The notes under the pieces were generated by a model. It was not told the DNA's origin. It ran no database searches and was given only the letters and a program-made list of their open reading frames with translations. A program made the position numbers and the translations under genes. This document shows, piece after piece, positions 1-11,259 of a stretch of DNA of 64,000 bases (the first letter of the stretch is position 1; every line of letters begins with the position of its first letter). The stretch comes from Linepithema humile (Eukaryota; Arthropoda; Insecta; Hymenoptera; Formicidae). The stretch spans positions 16,049,501-16,113,500 of the forward strand of contig NC_090134.1 of NCBI RefSeq assembly GCF_040581485.1, in the 5' to 3' direction.

Positions 1-2739
1 ACGAACGCGACCCTGGCTGCCGCATCCCCATTTTAATGATTTCGATCTAACGAGCGCGTCTAAGTTACGCGCACCTCTCGAGAGAAGACTTGCTTGGAGC
101 GACTCGTGGAACAATAACCGGTTCGTTAAAAGATCAAAAATGTAAGCATCAACTCGGTCAATACGGCCTATTTTATCAATTGTTCGAAAAATTTTATATT
201 TTTTTATATTCGATAAAGTGACATATAGTTCTATAATAATAAAAAAAGTTAGTGGAAAAAAGGGCTATAAGAATCAAATTGCGAATAATGATAGCGCAAA
301 AAATTATATTATCAATCAATACAAAGTAGTGATACCAATATCGAAACATTTTAGCCTAATTTTGGATTCTTTCCTGAGTCTAATAGAATTGTAATCAGTG
401 ACTGTTGCACGTTGTTTACGCGTGATCATCATACCAATTACAATTCTACTCAAATTAATTAATAATCAATTTTCTTGCGATATCCAAACTTTGGTTCTTA
501 TAGCTATTTTTCTATTAACTTTTTTTTTTATATTCGATCCTTTAAATATAGCAATATATAAAGAAAAGCATATCATTTTGATCTATAGTTAAGATTGTAA
601 AGAAATATGAAACTTTAATTAAAATTAAAATATTTTTGTATGCTTTTCGCAATTAAATTATTTGATTTTATTTCCAGATAAACAGGAAATTACATTTTTT
701 GTCAAGCGTTTCTTATTTTTTAATACCTTTCTTTCGCGACGTTTCTAGGAAGATCGTACACTTTTAGAGACGGTATCGCTTTCGATCGGTATCAAAGCTG
801 AAAGCGAGTAATGTAGGTCGATTGGAACGGCCGGACTATTTTTGTATTTTTGCTCTCGTCGGAGAGAGCAAGGAAGCGGATCAGCGAGCAATCATACTTG
901 AATAGGCGCGCACGAAAGGCCCGGTATGCGTACCCAGCGCGCGTACAAGCGCGGACACGCGTTGATTCGAGATCATTGTGCCGTGTCCTACGACAATTGA
1001 ATCCCGACGAGCCTCAAATTTTGTATGCCATCGCGCAAATTCCCCCTCGAACATGCCGACGATTCAAATGGAGGAAGAGGATCAGACGAGAGAGAGTGCT
1101 CCATTTCTTTCTTCTCACGCAAAAACGGCATCGTGTCACACAAAACTCGATTTTTACAATAAACTAAAAAAGAAAACAAGGCAACCATCGTGACAATCAA
1201 CGGAAAACCACGTTTCAAGGCTTTCGCACAAATCTCCAAATTTAACTTTCAGATTTCACGCACCCACATCGAATTCTCTCGTGTATATTTTTATATACTA
1301 TATCGTATAGATAATAATACCGCGGCTGTGAAATGCAAATCTGTCGTGATTCGAGACCGTATCTGCAGATAAGCAAGCAGCGGATAATTTTTAAAAGGCG
1401 CGCACGTAATGAAACCTGAAGCCTGAAGCACGATTGCGCCAAGAATCTATGTCAAATAAGTCTAACTCAAGGATAAATTTCTGGGTTACACAGTTCCGCT
1501 CGCGATATAAATGTAAGAAAGAAACTTCGGTTAAACGGAATTACCGTCAATCAATGTTGCTAAAAAATAACTTTAAACATGTGCATCACACATGTGCCGC
1601 GTTTAAATCGTATTTTCGATATCTGTTCATGTAACATTATCGCACAAACTGTGTCACGAGAAAAATAGGAAAACTCTTGACTGTTTTATATCATTTCCTA
1701 CGATTTGTCCACACATATTCTTCCATTGTTTTTTCTACAATGGTATTTATTGAATATTCTTAAAAGCTAGTGCAATGCATTCAAAAAATACCGCAGATAT
1801 ATTTCATTTAGACACTACTACTGTGGTAATACAAACAACGCGCAACGCGAATCCATCAAACGCGCTATCGCCATAATTCAACCGTGTATTTCGACCATAT
1901 CTCTGAATTATTTCACGTTTCGTGCGGCTCGTAATAATAAAATAAAAAAAATAAAAAAAAAAGGGGCGCAAAAACCAAAAGCAAATGGATAAATTGTAAC
2001 CGTTATGAAACGGGTCATTCTGTATATTTTAAAGCACGACAAATATGTATAAATACATTTGTTCTTCGTATCCTGAAAGTTGTTTAGTAAATAACAAAGC
2101 GACGCTTCGTGCGTTACATAATTTAAATATTTTTATCACAATTCTTTTATATGCGATTACAACATTGTTGAGACTTTAAATTTGTTAGGCGCGCACAATT
2201 TTTTTGATAAAATATTTTTTATCAAAATATAATAAGCAAATTTCGTTTTTTGAATAATCTTATCGATACTAAAAAAAAAGTAAAACTTGGCAAAACTTTG
2301 CCCTTTTCCTATATCGTTAAATTAATCGCTCGATTGCATAGAAGCAAATGACGTGAAATTAATCAGATACAAATAAAGAGTTCATCTACTTTTTATTCCA
2401 ATATCAATATATTATTATAAACGGTTGAATTATGATCAAGATAGCGAAATTGGACGATGCCGGAAAATGAAGGTTTGACCTAAAAAGCCTGCAAATGTCA
2501 AAAACAAAAATCTCAAGCTGCTTTCGCAAGCCACATTTAATTTAAAAAATTATGAAATAAATATCCTCTTTTTACGCGGTTTATAAATTATAATTGCAAA
2601 AATGGTACTTTACATATGTACAGACCGTTTTTAACGCTGGTATAAGTTTTCAAAGTACATCGCTCACAGACTTTTTACGGCAAATCTTCACGCTATCATC
2701 ACTACTATTATGATTTAAAGACTTGACAGAAGGACTCAC
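1..2739. other. Presumed intron of the minus-strand signal-peptide gene; no gene seen
   Basis: On the minus strand this follows the GTGAGT donor at 2739-2734, so it should be the start of the next intron, and the second coding exon is probably beyond base 1. It is AT-rich with a more GC-rich patch at about 850-1240 whose open frames overlap on both strands and lack a supported start. I found no convincing acceptor-exon-donor combination here. Confidence 0.4.
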
Positions 2740-2865
2740 CATTAATTGCAGCCAAAGCGACGGCGCCGAGCAGCCATGCGACGACGCTAACGGCGGACAT
2801 CTTCGTTTCCCTCTCGTCGCGGCTTTCTCCTCACATAATACGCGCCTTCCGTGCGTTAGAACGAA
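2740..2865 (-). CDS. First coding exon with signal-peptide-like N terminus (gene continues outside window)
   Basis: Read on the minus strand, an acceptor (TTTTTGATTGCAG) precedes a 65-nt stretch of 5' UTR and an ATG at 2800-2798 with A at -3. The frame reads MSAVSVVAWLLGAVALAA, then Ile-Asn and the first base of a Gly codon, and stops at a textbook donor, G|GTGAGT (GT at 2739-2738). Coding part is 2800-2740, 61 nt, so the junction is phase 1. The short hydrophobic run with small residues at its end is what a secretory signal peptide looks like. A first coding exon holding only the signal peptide is common in insect receptor and adhesion genes, but nothing here identifies the family. The rest of the protein should lie left of base 1. 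The acceptor implies at least one upstream non-coding exon; the best candidate is at 9074-9420. Confidence 0.6.
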
Positions 2866-5813
2866 CTGCAATCAAAAAGATGCATTACGTTAAACCGCGT
2901 GTGCATGGTGTCAAAAGATATTACAAGTTCAGTCGCGCGTTTATCTTACAAAGGCGATGCTTTCGTAAGCACTAGGCTAAGTGCTGCGCGCTGGCGCTGC
3001 CGTTGTCGGAATACCAGAGAGGAAAGCCGAGGAAACCATTGTGTTAGCGTCGAAATTTGTTACCCGTAATCTCGCACGTTGCAAGCATCACGTTATCGGC
3101 AACATCGGATATCCACGTAGTAATAATTACTTGATCACACGCGTTAAAAATGTTGTAGCAAATTCTCGACGGAAAGCACAGATAATTTCACTTCGTGTAT
3201 TTTACGCAACGCTATATATATAAGTAGTAGCTCAAAATTAAGATAACATTTACTTTTTAAATATATAGATTCTATTGCTGCATGCTTAAAAAAAGTAGTA
3301 GCCTTCCCTGTTACGTCCTATTTAACGCTTTTTCTTTCCGCGATATCACCAAACAAAGGAATATAAAAAAAAAAGGAAAAAGAGAAAACGGAAACCAAAT
3401 GTCGGATGGATATTTTAGACTAGGAGTAATATCTCATTGAACACTCCGGTGATAGCAACACTCGTCTGGGGTGTCTAGATAAATTCAAAAACGGAAGGAA
3501 ACAGGAAACAGTTTCGTTATTTCCGACGCTTGATTTTCGTTATCACATCGATCATTATCACATTCGAAACGGAAAACAATCTCATCACACCCAACACTTT
3601 TGAAATGTTTCATCATATTCAAAACAGAAAGAAAACTCTGAATCAAATAGATAAGTCGCGGAATCGCACTAACAATAACTTTTTCTTGGAACTATTAAAT
3701 AAATTTGATACTACCACTTTTGGGACAAACAATCGGCGACTTAGTTTCCGATTCGTGAAAAATCCTTCCGATATGTAACTTTTTTTTATTCCATTTATAA
3801 AAGAGAAAGTATCTCTCTGCGATATATTTTTCGAAATGATATTTTATTTACCAACAAGAGAGGGCAACTTGTAACTCGCAGCTGTAAAATATTTTTTTCC
3901 CTTCGACCATCTGCAGTAACGTGAAAAAACAAGATAAACGTGTCATATTCTTGTAACGGAAACGAGTATTCATTCGTCGGTTATTATAGCGGTATTGGTT
4001 GTTATACTTCCGCGCAATTTTTTTGTCGCAAGAAAATTCATTCTGAGAGAAAAATAGAAATGCTCGGAACGGCAGTTAACGATTTGAGGACTTCCATCGC
4101 ATATACGACATAGTGCAGGTTGAAAAGTTAGACGTAAAAAGAATTTACAACGACGATTCTACTTATTCATACCAAGAACAATTTCATATAATGCTCTCTA
4201 ACGCAATCGATGCCATTTGCAATGTGTTACGTTCGCAGAAACGAGAATCACGAAAAGATATACAAGATTTTCCTGAATTTCTCACACTATCGTTCATAAG
4301 TCTTGAACAATGTAGAGCTTCTCTCAAATAAAATTTGACTTAAACCCATAAATCTTTACAATACAGATGTATTTCTCAAAAGCGCAATAGAGCTTCAGAT
4401 TTACTTAGATTTTCAATCTCTTTCGAGCACTATCGGTGTAAGTTTTATTAATGGAGAATCTACCTTAAAGCAAAATTCGCATTATCGAAATGACATTAGA
4501 ATAAAATATCATTTCTACATTTTACGGAAAAATCTACTCGGAATAGCGTAAGAGTCCATATACGAGGAAATGTATGGGAAACCTGGAAACACCCTGTACG
4601 GTCGCACGCGGTCTACTGGGAATTTTATCCGAGAATTTCCCGGAACATGCGGATGATTTCCTCGAGCGTCCGCGCTCTCTGCCCCGCGAGATGGTCCCGG
4701 GAAGCTGCTCATTCGTCACGTCAAGATAGCGTCATTCTCGGACGGATCCGTGGAAGGCGCGACATTCACCTCTTCTTACGCCGGTATAACTGCTAGCGAA
4801 ATGGCCCGCCGTCTCGCTTCCCCTCTCGAATCACCATTCACTGCGACGTAGTCTATTTATACAAATCATGTGTGATACCCTCCGCGTTAAAATATAATCA
4901 TCCCGCCGCACATTCTTTCTCCTCTGTTCATTTCTATAAATATTTCATGTACTATAAAAAAAAAATCTACACAATGCGAGACTCAAACTACTCATTTATC
5001 ACATTACAATTCCAAAATTTACAAGCGTATTATATAACCAATTTAAAATAAATTGTTTTTAAAAGTTCTTTTTCTGAAAATTAAATTAGCACATCTTTTT
5101 CATATTATAATTTTACAACGTTTACTCTTCGCGACTAAATATTTTATTTAAGAAGATTTTGAAGACCGCACAGGTTTGAGTCTTATAGCGGGAAAAATTC
5201 GAACAATACGGGAAGATTAATTCTATGAAAGACTATCTGTATCTGTTGTCTAACGCTTGAACGGACACAGTGCCAAATAAACGATTCTTCTTTTTCTTCT
5301 TTCTCCAGCCTCCCCCTCCCCTTCCTATTCTTCTCTCTCATTTCTTTCTCCGTGTGTGTCCAGCGAGAGCAACGAGAGTAAAACAAGTATCTATCACTCT
5401 ATCCGCACCGGCTGCTGCTCTCGCAGCTTCCACACAAACCAGGCAACCCTTCAGACGCACGTTTCCCGCTGGTTCTTCGCTCCTTTCATCCCGGTCTGCT
5501 TTTACTTTATGCACCGGTTGTGCGCCCGTGGACTTTATACCGTCGTACATCGTGTGCTTCGAAAACCTGAAATTCCGCTTTTGCTACGGTTTCGCCACGA
5601 GACGCCACAAACCATACGTTTCGCGCAGAAATTCGGCGCGCCTTCACGCCGCGCGCATAACCTAATATGAATAATACAAAATGAATTTTTCGCAGCAGCT
5701 CCGACTCGTAATAAAGTTACGATATCCCGTCTCGCGTTCGCATATTTTATCGTACTTCATAATCCTATACGACGGGCTCATACATATTCCTTCGCGCGAT
5801 GAGAATATAAAAA

Positions 5814-5843
5814 TACATATCTATATATATATATATATATATA
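5814..5843. repeat. TA dinucleotide microsatellite
   Basis: An uninterrupted TA run of about 22 bp at 5822-5843, flanked by near-TA sequence. Confidence 0.9.
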
Positions 5844-6309
5844 AATTAAATATTCAAAAATCTTGCCGAGAAATGTCACATATATGCTTAGACTGTATTA
5901 ATCGTATATATATCTTTTATGATGTATTTTATGATCCCGAATCGCTCTTCTCTTTCTCTCATAATAAATATATACTATAAAACCTTTCCGTTACACGCTG
6001 CAAGATCAGTGCGATAGTTTAAAAGTACAATGGATGACACAGAATCGTATTTTGCCGCGTTTTTCAGCAAATAGGAAAGAAACGTGCAATTGTCATGATG
6101 GTCTTGATTAGGCTACGACAAGAGACAATAGCGAGGGAAGGCAACAACTGTTGCTTCATTTGAGCACGGCAAAACACGCGCGCGCATATAATGCTCATAA
6201 AATATGAAATTGCATCCGGCGTATTTTTCAAGATAAAAGACTAAGCGCACTTTTGCGAGTGCACGCGATGCACCTGTACCGGTAAAGCATCAAGCTAGAA
6301 CGCCGTGGA

Positions 6310-6388
6310 GCTTTCGTTTATGCGCAGTCGGACGATAAGATCTTTTTATTTGTATCACCTGCAGTGTCCACACTGCAGAAACGAAAGC
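6310..6388. repeat. Nested inverted repeat
   Basis: An outer 10-bp arm (GCTTTCGTTT, 6310-6319) pairs with AAACGAAAGC at 6379-6388. Directly abutting the right arm is a perfect inner hairpin at 6359-6378, CTGCAGTGT then CC then ACACTGCAG. Whether it is transcribed is unknown. Confidence 0.6.
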
Positions 6389-7974
6389 GTGCGCGGAGCT
6401 CGCTGAGCCGAAGATAAGGATAATAGTATTTTAAAGAAAATTGTTCAGCAGATAAGAGAATTTATAAGAAAATTTAAAAGAGTATTAATTACGATGATTA
6501 TATATTTTTAAGAATGTAAATTTGAAAGAAAATTGAAAAAAAGCGTTGATATTCGAAAACGGAAAACGTTCTTCCGTAAAAGTTTCTATTCATTCAACTT
6601 TCTATTCAGTAAATTATACATCTGAACGTTACCTCATCGGACAAATTATAATCAATTATAAAAAGAGCAAATTATTTAAAGCGCTGAGAGAAATAATGAT
6701 ATATAGGTCAGTAAATATAAATGTTTGACATACACTCTCTTTCGTGCTCATATAATTAATTTCTGGATTAATCTTAAATTCTACCAACGGCTCATTATAT
6801 CGAGACACATTTAATCTCTCGCGGGCGAACCGGTCGCGATTGCTGTGCACGCGGCGCACAATGATGATATCGAACAACAGGATTACGCGTATTAGAGCCG
6901 CGCAACTTTGTCAACTTCCGCGATGCGACAGTTCTCATCTCCATAATTTAAAACGAAAAGTTAAATTAGCCCCTTTTCCTGTCCCTTCTAAACCGGACAA
7001 ACAATTTTCAACGTTCGGCGTAACCCGCGGACCGACTAAATGTGCGTGCGCGCGCGGTAAATAACACACTCGTAATTAGATGCCACCACGAAAACGTTAT
7101 TTTTCAGAGCGTTTTTCGGTGCGCGACAGCTCGCGCCGTATCTCGCCGAGGCGATCCGATCGCGCGCCCGCTTTCACGAGACGCATCGGACGGATAGGCC
7201 CTCTAATGTTTATTTACACAGCTCAAACACATTTTTCACTCTCTGCGGCTTGCGGCACGCGGACGGGCGAACAATATTATTGGCCGCCACGTAACCGGCA
7301 TCCACGACCATTAACGTCATTACAGCTACGTGCAATAACGACGGGACTAGGATCGCTATCGCCTAGCTGCACGAGATGTTGTTGATCGATCATTTTGTAA
7401 GCACCGGAGCGCAGGGCCAAGCACAGAGCGCGGGATACCGATCTCGCGACAAACCGGGACGGACAACCGGTAATAACTCAATGTAAACGCGCATGAATAC
7501 TATTAATGTAAGACCCGAAGGGAAGCACAACCGTGTACGTATGTATCGTAAACGTATGATTGAATAAGGTACGCGCGTACACGAGGGTGCGAATGTACAG
7601 CGCGAAAGCATATTTCGCGGGGCTTATCTGATGCACGTTGATGGACTGAAGTGTGTAAAGACCAGAGAGTGAAATGCACGGCGATCGCAACGGACAGATC
7701 GGACGACACGAAGAATCGCTTCGCGGAAAGCGCACCTCGCGAAAGTAGAAAGTCGCGCGTCTTCGGATTGTCTTTGGAACAATACAGTGGGGCGAAATTT
7801 TGGCAACGTAGTTTCGCCACTGAAACAAAACGTCCCGGCGTTTATTTATGCGAAGCCAACATGCCGCGAAACAACTCGCCACATCTCTACGTTACGTAAA
7901 TAAGATACTCCGGATACTGTCCGTGTAGTTCGTTGTTTGTTATCTTACGAACGTTTGCGGATGCTTATAAAATG

Positions 7975-8024
7975 GAGATAATTAACGCAGCGTCTAGAGA
8001 TAATTAACGCAGCATCTAGAGATA
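7975..8024. repeat. 22-bp tandem repeat, 2.3 copies
   Basis: Two copies of a 22-bp unit beginning GAGATAATTAACGCAGC (7975-7996 and 7997-8018) differ at one base and are followed by the first six bases of a third. Confidence 0.85.
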
Positions 8025-9073
8025 GTCGGCGCACCAATTCGCAGTTATCTCGGGCCTTTTGTCTCAGACGATGCGCCGCACCTTTCCATGCACCAAAAAC
8101 GCATTAAGATAATACTACGTGATACGAAGATTCGCGCAACTTCTCGCATAACTTTGCACAATGCAATTTCTGGATATATTTTACACTACAAATTCGTGTA
8201 TGATATTTTTGAACGCAAAGAATTTTGCAAACAGTTCGCGCCGCGCTAAAATTTTTAACCGCAAAAACCTCTCTAATTCTTGTTTTTTAGATATGATTGA
8301 AACGTGCGCATCAATATTGATCAGTTTTTTTTTTTCAACTTTGACGCATTTGATATACAAAAAAGTTTATATGCGACAGGAGTGCGTCTAACATCCGCAC
8401 GGTTATTCGATTAAGTGTATTGTATTCAATCTCGCTTATCTCGAATTATATTTTTAGCTCTAATCCAGCTTGAAAGCTTTCACAGAATTTTGCATTTTTC
8501 ATAAGAGACGTTATGTTGACAGTCCTGTTACGAAAGGCAAACATTATGCACCACGGAACGGCACTCCATTTGATGCGAATAAATCGAGCACTTACTTGAA
8601 ATTAATGGAATTATGATCGCGCGTTCGATCGATGTAATTAGCTGTGACCAATATTTGATGAGTCTAAGGTACATACTCGTGCGAGCTAATAACTAAATAT
8701 CGCATTGAAGCTTTCGACGCTGCAATGCGACGAAAAACAAAGGCAAATCCATGAAAGCTCGACAATATCAGGTATTATGTATAGTTGCATGTTTAGCAGT
8801 TAGTTGTGTTTAATTATAGCTTATGATTAATTAAACGTATTTTGTTTAATTAGTTTATTTCGAAAGTCATGTAAATGTCAGTTTGAGACAACTGATAACA
8901 TTGATAAATTACTCCAATTTATATCTGCATTTCATCGAAACTGACAATGCAAATTACTGATTTATGTCAATTTGAATAGATACATCGTATGCATTGTAAT
9001 GTATTTAGTATTCCGATTGTATACCCGGTAAGAAAGGACGTTAAGCCATTCAAAAATTCATCGCATCGCCTAC

Positions 9074-9420
9074 CTGTCGCTAATCGCCGAGAATCGTCCT
9101 ACTTTGACATCGTCGCCGGAAACACGTCGGGTATAAAATCCCCGCACTCTCGCTCGCTTTCTCCGCTTGTCCCTCGCTTCCAAACGGCGGCTCGCACGAC
9201 GCGTCACTCGCGAGAGAACATTCGGGACGGGCGAAAGTGTCGTCGTTGAAACCGTCGCGATCACTACGCGAGCCAGCGCGACGGAAGAAAAAGCTCGTCC
9301 ATGACGACGGGAGCGGGCTCGAGGAGCTCGCGACACGTCGCACCGAACTGTAGCACCGAAATTACGGACGCGATATACGAGCCACCGGCGCTCGCGTCCT
9401 CTTGATATCACCCTTTTCAC
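9074..9420 (-). other. Candidate 5'-UTR exon of the signal-peptide gene, with two short uORFs
   Basis: A GC- and CpG-rich stretch read on the minus strand ends at ACAG|GTAGGC (exon end 9074). Its 5' limit is not visible; 9420 is only where the clearly GC-rich minus-strand run begins to be readable. Two short upstream frames lie in it: ATG at 9302, 12 codons, stop at 9266-9264; and ATG at 9110, three codons, stop at 9101-9099. A long minus-strand frame also crosses this area, but it shows no domain and runs past the donor. The pairing with the acceptor before 2865 is inferred from orientation only. Confidence 0.35.
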
Positions 9421-9973
9421 CCGACCGTCGTCACCACTCTCGTTTCCCGGCGCGGCTAATTAATCCCGAATACGAGGCGCGCGCGATAATAGGAATCCGG
9501 GCGAGTTTTAATTAAAACTCGGGCCTCTCATAGCCCCATCGCTCGCATGACGCACTTGACCTTCCTCGCGGGAAGTTTAATTGAATCTTCGTCGGTGGCG
9601 AGGCGCGACGATTACGCGTACGCGCGTGGATTAAGCGGTCTCGCATGTTCGCCGTTGTCGCGGGTGCGTGCCACACTCGGTAGGCGCCGTGCCGTTGATA
9701 TCCACCATATCGCTGTTTGTATCGCGGTACCAGCTGATCCACCGAAGCCCCGTCAGCCGGTCCAGCCACCGCGAGCCTTTATCACCGAGTCTGGTCACGG
9801 TCCGCCGCGCCGTCCGCGACCACTGCACCGCGTCTGACGCTAACTGACCTGTACTACTGTCGCCTTCGTTGCGGTCTGTCACTACTCGTCGCTCGCAACT
9901 GTCTTTCACCGCTGTGTTTTCGGTACCGTTCTCTAATATTGTCCGCGCACTGTCTCAGCACGTTTCTGACAAC

Positions 9974-10005
9974 TCGTCGTTGTCGTCGTCGTCGTCGTCG
10001 TCGTC
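9974..10005. repeat. GTC trinucleotide repeat
   Basis: About eight consecutive GTC units, preceded by an imperfect CGTCGTT lead-in. Confidence 0.9.
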
Positions 10006-10296
10006 ACCCCTCGTTCGTAATCCCGCGGCACTTGACGCGCGTTTAATCAGTCGGATCGTCACTCGAACGTGTCACTGTTCACCCTCGATAATCAGCATTC
10101 CGACGGCTGACATTCACCTGCGAATCTCGCGGACATTCGCGGACGAGTGAGCGGGTGCGTTGCGAATTTATCAGCGCGTTTATCTGGTATCATCGACGGA
10201 TAACGATCAAAGACGAATACGGGCGCAATTCACTCATAGCGGCGTTTTGTCCCGCCGCTCGCTGGAATCGCGCGATGATATCCGCACGCAAGAAAT

Positions 10297-10346
10297 GCGC
10301 GCGCGCGCGTGTATGAATTATGTGTGTGTGAGTGTGTATGTGTGTG
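10297..10346. repeat. CG run followed by TG/GT run
   Basis: A (GC)n tract of about 13 bp at 10297-10309, then an interrupted TG dinucleotide tract at 10321-10346. Both can favour Z-DNA-type structure. Confidence 0.85.
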
Positions 10347-11221
10347 CGCGCACCCGTGGGATCCAGGTCCGACCGTGGCGCGGTGCGATGAAGAACTGAC
10401 GTCCTGACGGGCTGCAGCGCCCCGACGACGGGCGTCCGGCGAACCATCCGCCGTGAAGCGAGCGGCGGGAGATACGCCACCCCATTCCACCCCCACCCTC
10501 CTTTCCACCACCATCACGCTGCAACCCCCGATCCGCGCTATCCGCCAACCTCCGTGCGCGAGCGGCACGGTCCTCTGCTTTTACTCGTGCCACCTTGTCG
10601 TCGAGAGGGCACCGTCGTACGCGCCGCCACGCGAAATTGCACGAAATTTTCGAAAGTGCACCGCTCCTCGTGGTATCGTAAACGAATTTTTCCGGGAATC
10701 GCGCTGGCTTTTGCAGAAACGAAAATTCGCCAGAGATTTTGGAAATCCGTCACTGAAAAGCATCGCTTATTGGCAAAATATTTGCTTCATGTGTAACCTT
10801 TGATATTAGAATTTTTATATATACCTTTCATTATTAAATATTATTTTCGTTAAATTTTTCATTAAAATAAAAAATTTATCGATGTTAAAATTATTCAATT
10901 GCACTAAAAACTTTTCTTCTACATAAAAACGTTTGGAAGTGTACGTTCAACAGAAACGAAAGCAGAGTACATATACGGGACACTTGAAGTCCTGCTAATT
11001 AAACTAAAAAAGTAGTCCATCATGACTCTCGTAGGCAATCGATCGACGCTTCAAATATCCCGCAGAAACAGTGCACGCGGAATTGAATCTCCAATTTAAT
11101 CATTTCCGGTTAGATATTGCTCGCGATACTTTACTCATTTAATGTTCATGTTATGTAAAACAAATACCAAACAACTTGAAAATTATCAAAAAATGTGTCT
11201 GTATCAATTATAAATATATGA

Positions 11222-11259
11222 GTGAATGTAGTATGAAATAATTTTCGTACTATATTCAC
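11222..11259. repeat. Imperfect hairpin
   Basis: GTGAATGTAGTATGAAA (11222-11238) pairs with TTTTCGTACTATATTCAC (11242-11259) with two mismatches or wobble positions and a three-base loop. A 17-bp stem this close is unlikely to be chance in any one place, but the region is AT-rich and function is unknown. Confidence 0.6.

Larger units (their letters stand above)
2866..9073 (-). other. Probable 5'-UTR intron of the signal-peptide gene
   Basis: This stretch runs from the minus-strand donor CGACAG|GTAGGC (GT at 9073-9072) to the acceptor before 2865. It contains a TA dinucleotide tract, a nested hairpin at 6310-6388, a 22-bp tandem repeat at 7975-8024 and a CpG-rich patch at about 6800-7900. Open frames in the CpG-rich patch overlap each other on both strands and are not supported as genes. 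Confidence 0.35.
9421..10650. promoter_or_regulatory. CpG-rich block, possible promoter region of the minus-strand gene
   Basis: A block dense in CG dinucleotides with long frames open on several strands at once, which is a composition effect. It contains a GTC/TCG trinucleotide run (9974-10005) and a CG/TG run (10297-10346). Lying just upstream of the candidate minus-strand leader exon, it is a reasonable promoter region. No TATA box or initiator can be assigned. Confidence 0.25.

Noticed and set aside
4113..4331. 72-codon plus-strand frame with balanced composition
   Set aside because: Starts at GTG, no flanking splice sites or homology recognised; could be a decayed transposon fragment but cannot be supported.
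5270..5665. 131-residue plus-strand frame with overlapping frames on both strands
   Set aside because: Composition effect of a pyrimidine-rich, CpG-rich patch; no ATG and no recognisable content.
8161..8391. 76-residue ATG frame with a hydrophobic stretch
   Set aside because: AT-rich origin of hydrophobic codons is the simpler explanation; no supporting context.
9070..9420. 116-residue minus-strand frame over the candidate leader exon
   Set aside because: Arg/Ser-rich product of CpG-rich DNA that runs through a good splice donor; better explained as 5' UTR.
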